DNA of 36,139 nt from Symbiodinium natans (taxonomy: Eukaryota > Sar > Dinophyceae > Suessiales > Symbiodiniaceae). The notes beneath the pieces were generated by a model. That model did no database searches. It was not told where the DNA came from and saw nothing but the letters and a program-made list of their open reading frames with translations. The position numbers and the translations under genes were made by a program. The DNA lies in contig CAJNDS010002444.1 in assembly GCA_905221605.1 (NCBI GenBank), positions 1 to 36,139 of the forward strand, written 5' to 3'. Positions 30,084 to 36,139 of the stretch are shown in pieces (position 1 is the first letter of the stretch; each line of letters starts with the position of its first letter).

Positions 30084-30178
30084 GTTTAGGGTTTAGGGTT
30101 TAGGGTTGTAGGGTTTAGGGTTTAGGGTTTGGGGTTTAGGGTTTAGGGTTTAGGGTTTAGGGTTCAGGGTTCAGGGGT
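30084..30178 (+). repeat. Telomere-like tract within a probable intron, TTTAGGG
   Basis: About thirteen units, mostly perfect, 58 bases after the proposed donor at 30027. Confidence 0.93.
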
Positions 30179-30270
30179 TATCCGTGGTGCTGCTTTGTTT
30201 CGTGGAGCCCAGGGACTCGGTGCTTGCTTGCTGCCGTGCTTCCTGTGCCGTCAATGCGGCCTCCCTGGCT

Positions 30271-30600
30271 TGAGAGGCATCTTGACAGTACCTTGGTCAT
30301 AGTTGGGTAGCATTTTTCATTTTTAAGGGTGCTTAAACCCAATAAGGAATAGCAAATTAAATCCTTAAAGGGTACTTAATGAGAGGCATCTTGACGGTAC
30401 CTTTGTCAGAGTTGGGTAGCATGCCGCCTTTCTAAGGGTACTTAATGAGAGGCATCTTGACGGTACCTTTGTCAGAGTTGGGTAGCATGTTGCCTTTCTA
30501 AGGGTGCTTAAGCCCCGAAAAGGAAGAAGCAAATTAAAATTCTTAATATCATCCCAACATTTTTTAGGGTACTTAAACCCAATAAGGAATGACAAATATA
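30271..30600. repeat. Three tandem units, GAGAGGCATCTTGACGGTACC
   Basis: Units start at 30271, 30380 and 30445 with the shared core TGAGAGGCATCTTGAC..TACCT, then GTTGGGTAGCAT, then AAGGGTACTTAA. The first and third carry an extra tail (AAACCCAATAAGGAAT, then ATTCTTAATAT). The second is a 65-bp short form. It lies entirely in the proposed intron before 30631. Confidence 0.88.
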
Positions 30601-30630
30601 ATTCTTAATATTAGCCCAACAATGAACTAG

Positions 30631-31632
30631 GTACCAGACGGACCTGAGGAGCAAGATCAGAACGTGCCACGCCTGGACAGGTCTTTGCTCATCCGTGCAA
30701 CGGGCTCAAGATGGCTGCAGGCGACTCTTGTGGTGCTTGCAGCTGCAGTGGTTGCAGCGGCAGCCTACGAAACACTTTGCGGTTCCAGAAGGTATATCTA
30801 CCACGGGAACCCCTTGGTTTCTGCCGCGATCATTGCCTTTGCCTTCAGCTGGCTGCTTCAAAGCATTGTGGTGATTTGGGGCTGTAAGGCCGCGAAGCGC
30901 GTGACGCTGGTGGCGAAACACGTTGCCGACATACCCTGCCCTGTAGACCGTGAGTCTTTGGCAGGCGAGCTCCGTGGTCTAGCTTGTGCTTTCGCCCCGA
31001 AGCTTTTGGCGACAGTCCTGTTCAGCGTGGGTTTGCTGTGTGCAGTCCCACCTAGAATGCAGTTCGCGCTTGCTGAATTGTCGCGGCCATCGTACCCGAT
31101 TTGGAACAGGATCGCGGATGTCGCTCATGAGTGCAGCCTGCCTGTCGTTATGGTTGCATGCGAGTGTGTGCTGACTGTCATGACGTGTCGCTTTATACTT
31201 GAAGCGTTCATCGTCGCCCGCACGGCCAAGTCTTTGGTCATAGCTGTCAAGGATGAGCTGAGGAAAGAAACAGCGGACTCAGCAGACCCAGAGCATCTCA
31301 GAAAGATTCATGTGGCTTCGGGGCATCTTGCGAACCATGTGCTCTTCGAGCTGGCGAAGATCAGCAAGCCGACTCTTGGGCTGGTGACGCTGAAGATGCT
31401 TTGGGCGTGTTCTTCCGTTGTCCCGCTTGTGTTTCTGATGGGCCGGGCAGCTGAACAGTCTGGCAGCGACTGCACCAAGCTTCTCGTTGTAGGCCTCCCG
31501 GTCTACATCCTGAGCGACTCGCTTCTGGGACTTGCTTGTCTGTGGCTGCCAGCGAGTGTCTCTGACTCCTGCCGCGATCTGGTGAAAGAGTTGAATAACG
31601 TTCGAGTTCGGCCGTTCAAGAAGGGCTGCGAG
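30631..31632 (+). CDS. Membrane-protein gene, exon with six transmembrane helices
   Basis: The longest convincing frame in the window (334 codons). It begins after the acceptor AATGAACTAG. The first in-frame ATG comes only after three helices, so an upstream exon is required. Counted from Pro at 30667, helices lie at about residues 17-35, 51-72, 109-128, 158-184, 237-259 and 273-295. A long hydrophilic loop between helices 4 and 5 contains HLRKIHVASGHLANHVLFEL. The positively charged leader (RSLLIRATGSRW) suggests a cytosolic start. The exon ends at GGCTGCGAG before a GC donor. The layout, with a helical loop before helix 5 and the last helix in another exon, resembles gustatory-receptor-like proteins, but no diagnostic motif is certain. 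It could be an unrelated lineage-specific membrane protein. Confidence 0.75.
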
Positions 31633-31758
31633 GCGGGTTGCTTTTTCATGGTATCTCGAATACCATTAGTATTAGTAGTGCATGTACTACTGTAACCATT
31701 GTTGTTCTTACAATGATTCGTGTTATTTGCGGGTGTCATCTCTACTCCCCGAGACCAG

Positions 31759-31998
31759 GCTGAGGTTGAGAGACAGATTCGGCTCACCGAGCTCTTCCTC
31801 AAGGAGCAGAACCGCGGCAAAGGGCCAGGCTTCGTCCTCGATGGCTTCGGGACTCTGCTTGACAAGAAGATGATCCTCTCGATGTTCACGAAGTTCCTGG
31901 CTCTGTCCTCCATCATGCTGACCATACTCCGCAAGGCTTACGAGGAGCCGAGAAAGATTATGCAGGAGGAGAGTCTCTTGTACGGCCAAGAGGCATGA
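31759..31998 (+). CDS. Membrane-protein gene, exon with seventh helix
   Basis: It is joined to the previous exon in phase 0 across a 126-bp GC-AG intron whose two borders share AGGC. It encodes AEVERQIRLTELFLKEQNRG, then GPGFVLDGFGTLLDKKM, a helix ILSMFTKFLALSSIMLTIL, and a charged end. The stop TGA is at 31996. A GC donor directly before the last codon (CAAGAG then GCATGA) is a possible alternative, in which case the protein would run on into 33304-33587. Confidence 0.72.
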   Translation, partial: AEVERQIRLTELFLKEQNRGKGPGFVLDGFGTLLDKKMILSMFTKFLALSSIMLTILRKAYEEPRKIMQEESLLYGQEA

Positions 31999-32003
31999 AG
32001 CTG

Positions 32004-32082
32004 GGTTTAGGGTTGGGTTTAGGGTTTTGGGTTTTGGGTTTAGGGTTTAGGGTTTTGGGTTTAAGGTTTAGGATTTAGGCGC
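32004..32082 (+). repeat. Telomere-like tract, TTTAGGG with TTTTGGG
   Basis: About ten units begin six bases after the stop of the preceding exon. Confidence 0.92.
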
Positions 32083-32622
32083 CTTCCTTCGCATGCCGCT
32101 TTAGCCCACCCAGGACTACCATGATAGCGATGAAGTAGACCTTGGAAGAGCTCGAACAATCAGCTTTCGTGCGTTGCAGATGAAAAGGACCAGCTGCATT
32201 AGTAACATTTAGTAACAGTAGTGATAATGATACTTGTATCAGTATTACTATTCTGCAATATGTTGAATACTATATTCAGCTATAGTCATATACTAGTAAT
32301 ACACCAGCAAGAAGAAATTACATAGCGCAGCTCGTTGCTGGGCCCGGCGCGCGCTTCTGAATGTAAAGATGTAAAGCACTGTTCCCTGTTCAAAGCGTTT
32401 GAGGTTCCGAGCACCTTCTTTTGTATGTAGAATGCCAATGATATATTAATAGTAGCAAAAACAGAAAATGTTTATGGAGTAGTCATAGCATCAACAAGAA
32501 AACCCCAACTTCTACATCTGAGCCCACAGCCAGGGGACCCCCTTCCAAGTCATTCTGCAAGATTGAGGTCCCCATTACAGGGATCCAAGAAGGAGGACTC
32601 ATTGCTATTGTTATCTCTCTTC

Positions 32623-32696
32623 CCTAAACCCCAAACCCTAAACCCTAAACCCTAAACCCTAAACCCTAAACACTAAACCCCAAACCCTAAACCCTC
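32623..32696 (-). repeat. Telomere-like tract, CCCTAAA
   Basis: About ten units, near perfect. Confidence 0.93.
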
Positions 32697-33303
32697 ATAT
32701 GGTCTTTGAGTCGGTTGGCGTGCCTTTTTTGAGTTTGTGCCGACACGCAAGCTTGCTCGAGCCTCACCAAAGATGTGGGGTTCACCAAGACTCTTTATGG
32801 TCATTATTGTGGTTGTTATTGCAAACAATTGCGGGATGATTGTTATTACTAGCAGTATTGTTATTGTTACTCCCATTCTTCTTCTTATCATTATTAGGTA
32901 CCCCTCCCCCCCCAGTCATCTACCTTGTTGGCTTGTTTTGTAGTGTGATCTGCCTGTTTGGGGGGTGTTAAATCTATGAAGTAGCAAATGATCGTACTAG
33001 TTTGGTTTGAGCTTCTATCATGAAAAAAAGGCGACTAGTAATATTGACAGTTGTAATAGAAGTGATCACTAAGAAAGCGATCATGTTAGGCATGGCAGAA
33101 TGGTAATCTACAAATACCAGAAACAATGCAAATCTCACGAATAATCCCAATAACGCAAATGTGCGAATGCTAGCTACACTAATAGCAGGAATAGACGTAA
33201 TATTACCCATACCTAGAATACAAAGAGCACGCAGAGTACAAAGAAGGTCCAGAAACACAATAGTACGAAACAGCAATACCCTTAATATGATCATAATAAT
33301 TAG

Positions 33304-33354
33304 CTCCGATCTTTGGAGATGCTGTCAAGGCCATCGATGTCATTGACGAAGCCG
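33304..33354 (+). CDS. Candidate exon, small gene or tail of the upstream gene
   Basis: A GC-rich, protein-like island in AT-rich decayed repeat. After AATTAG it encodes PIFGDAVKAIDVIDEA. The GC donor proposed at 33355 joins it in phase 1 to 33517, giving DEAGQVRQLFQAVEAAG. The frame itself continues as GSKALRRAP, so a later donor is possible. Upstream partners were not identified. Confidence 0.45.
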
Positions 33355-33516
33355 GCTCGAAGGCTCTGAGGCGGGCCCCGATATGGTCATGCTTAACAAC
33401 ATGGAATGGTAGTGGTATAGATATGGCAGCAAGAATAAGGCAATGTACCGTAATAATAGTAGTGGTACAAAGACAATGATAGTAATCGTCATGCATATTC
33501 CATGAAGTGGCAGAAG

Positions 33517-33587
33517 GCCAGGTGCGTCAGCTCTTTCAGGCTGTGGAGGCTGCAGGGTCTCCGGATCCCTTTGCTGATGGTCTGTAG
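33517..33587 (+). CDS. Candidate terminal exon
   Basis: It follows GTGGCAGAAG and reads QVRQLFQAVEAAGSPDPFAD then GL and TAG, a helical segment with a natural-looking C-terminus. The 162-bp intron before it would be GC-AG. It may be the end of the membrane-protein gene at 29445 or of a separate small gene. Confidence 0.45.
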
Positions 33588-34298
33588 GAATGTTACAAGA
33601 ATATGTTCATAGTAACCTAATAACTCTATTATGGCAACATGTTAGCAACATAGATATCATGGTTTAGGGATATGTTCTCAATGCTTTTCAGCCCCATGGG
33701 TCAAGTTCTGGGATCCCTCCTACTGTAGGAAATTTCCACTCATCAACAATAGTATTGACAACAAGAAGAGTAGCGCCAATCATAGTAACAGCAACTGAAA
33801 TATAATTAACAGCCATGTTAATAGCGCACATGAAATAGCGGCAACAAGAGCACCTGTTTAAATTGGTGTCTACATTCTTTCTCGGACGCAGTGAGCCTGC
33901 TCTATTTTTATGTCCTTGTAGGGATGTGTTTCTGTATTCTTGTTGTTATATTAGAGCCTACACCCCAAGACGCAAGCCATCAGCAATAGTCCATGTGGTT
34001 GACGGGTTTAGGGTTTAGGCTTCAGGGTTTAGGGCTGGCCAATGACTTGGAACCACGAGAGCCAACAGCGCGAGCAGCCTCTCCGCCCTCCCCCGCCCCA
34101 ACACCTTCCCTCAAAGGGGGTCGAGGTTTTAGGGGATCCGGGGGAACCCGCAAGAACTTGAGACTTAAATAGGTCGGGAAAATTTGGAGAGACCCGAGGA
34201 TCAAAGTTTCTCGGCATGGCTTGGGTTTCGGATTCAGGAGCCTAACTGTCGGAGGGCTGCTTCATGAATGCTTAGCCCTGACATCGTAGTACCGAACG
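33588..34298. other. AT-rich decayed repeat, no gene seen
   Basis: AACAATAGT-like degenerate simple sequence at 33600-33870, a telomere-like stretch at 34005-34036 and short minus frames of 60 codons near 34022-34217 without support. Confidence 0.5.
34005..34036 (+). repeat. Telomere-like tract, TTTAGGG
   Basis: Four units, two degenerate. Confidence 0.85.
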
Positions 34299-34683
34299 CC
34301 AAACCCTAAACCCCTAAACCTTGAAACCCCAAACCCTAAACCTCTAAACCCCAACCCTAAAGCCCGAAAACCCTGAAGCCCCTCAATCCCGAAAACCTAA
34401 CCCCTAAACTCCAATAACCTCAAACCTTAAAACACCCCAAACCACAAAGCCATAAATCCAAAAAACCAAGCCCTAAACCCGAAACCCCAAACCCCGAACA
34501 AGCCCCCCAGACCCTAAACCCTAAGACCTACTCCCCAAACCCTAAGCGCTACACCCTAAACCCCAAACCCTAAACCCCAAACCCCAAACCCTAAACCCTA
34601 AACCCTCAACCCTAAACCCCAAACCCTAAACCCTAAACCCTAAACCCTAAACCCTAAACCCTAAACCCTAAACCCTAAACCCC
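34299..34683 (-). repeat. Longest telomere-like tract, CCCTAAA
   Basis: About 385 bases. The left two thirds are highly degenerate (CCCGAAA, CCTCAAA, ACCACAAAGCC) and become perfect CCCTAAA at about 34598-34681. The gradient from decayed to perfect suggests the array is old on the left and recently expanded or homogenised on the right. Confidence 0.93.
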
Positions 34684-34775
34684 TGGCCAGGCCAGGAAGA
34701 GATGGAAGCAGAGCCTGAAAGGGCGGCGGGGCCGCTCTTTCAGACGCCGGCATTACCGGTCGGCGCTTGGGCGGG
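34684..34775 (+). other. Unique island between two opposed telomere-like arrays
   Basis: About 90 GC-rich bases separate a CCCTAAA array from a TTTAGGG array. After GCCAG the plus strand reads EEMEAEPERAAGPLFQTPAL, exon-like but too short to call. Confidence 0.5.
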
Positions 34776-34848
34776 GTGTTTAGGGTTTAGGGGGTTTAGG
34801 GTTTAGGGGGTTTAGGGTTTAGGGTTTAGGGTTTAGGGTTTAGGGTAT
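34776..34848 (+). repeat. Telomere-like tract, TTTAGGG
   Basis: About nine units, the first ones spaced by GG insertions (TTTAGGGGG). It is opposite in sense to the array ending at 34683, forming a head-to-head arrangement around the island. Confidence 0.93.

Positions 34849-36139
<1,291 letters not shown>

Larger units (their letters stand above)
31999..33303. other. Intron or intergenic, AT-rich with decayed simple sequence
   Basis: Two telomere-like tracts, TAATAG/TATTAC-like decayed microsatellite (32196-32310, 32790-32890, 32990-33300) and one weak exon-like piece near 32534-32600 (KIEVPITGIQEGG). A hydrophobic 106-codon minus frame (32974-33294) is best explained by the A/T-rich simple sequence. 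Confidence 0.45.

Noticed and set aside
32974-33294. 106-codon hydrophobic minus-strand frame that looks like a membrane protein
   Set aside because: Lies in A/T-rich decayed simple sequence whose complement naturally encodes Ile/Leu/Phe; a real plus-strand exon abuts it at 33304.
34598-34681. Perfect CCCTAAA array as a true chromosome end
   Set aside because: It is short, embedded between unique sequences, and faced by an array in the other orientation; therefore interstitial.

Overview
The window looks like nuclear DNA of a dinoflagellate, most likely a symbiodiniacean. Four things point that way. (1) Plant/alveolate-type telomere heptamers (TTTAGGG or CCCTAAA) are scattered in both orientations from about 16.2 kb to the end, many of them inside introns. 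(2) Most splice junctions I can reconstruct use GC rather than GT donors, with a G after the acceptor AG. (3) Coding sequence is in short exons within much larger non-coding, repeat-rich sequence. (4) One spliced product matches a motif series that I recall from large predicted protein families of Symbiodinium-type genomes. This assignment is inference; no rRNA, tRNA or complete spliced-leader gene was seen.

Layout. 1-8256: a repeat-built block with no convincing host gene. A roughly 5-kb-offset duplication (1-748 plus 2142-3670 against 4982-7256) is broken in the second copy by the absence of 1.4 kb. It is peppered with short inverted repeats (CGGCCTCGC..GCTGAGGG type), a second short family (TTAGTAAGTGCGAGAA type) and four copies of a double hairpin with a TTCG loop. 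8257-9767: lower-GC sequence without a supportable gene. 9768-10677: a large TAGTAA-type microsatellite that switches to CGT/CGG repeats. 10678-19900: mixed sequence with several weak exon-like open frames, the better ones on the minus strand, plus interstitial telomere arrays. 20174-about 24000, possibly to 27.6 kb: a plus-strand gene split into many exons. Its spliced product has a TIR-like signature interrupted by two membrane helices and includes an 11-nt microexon. 29445-31998: a second plus-strand membrane-protein gene, with a signal peptide and ectodomain joined (by inference) to a seven-helix module. 33304-33587: two small exons that end in a stop and form either a third gene or the tail of the second. 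34.3-36.1 kb: long CCCTAAA and TG arrays.

The most interesting content is the pair of membrane proteins on the plus strand. The first keeps the FLSHDW, LCIAQHD and RLWCTFE boxes expected of a TIR-type fold, including the glutamate position used by NAD-cleaving TIR domains. The second has seven predicted helices with an inferred cytosolic start and its last helix in a separate exon, an arrangement reminiscent of gustatory-receptor-like proteins. Both assignments rest on reading by eye and need profile and structure searches.
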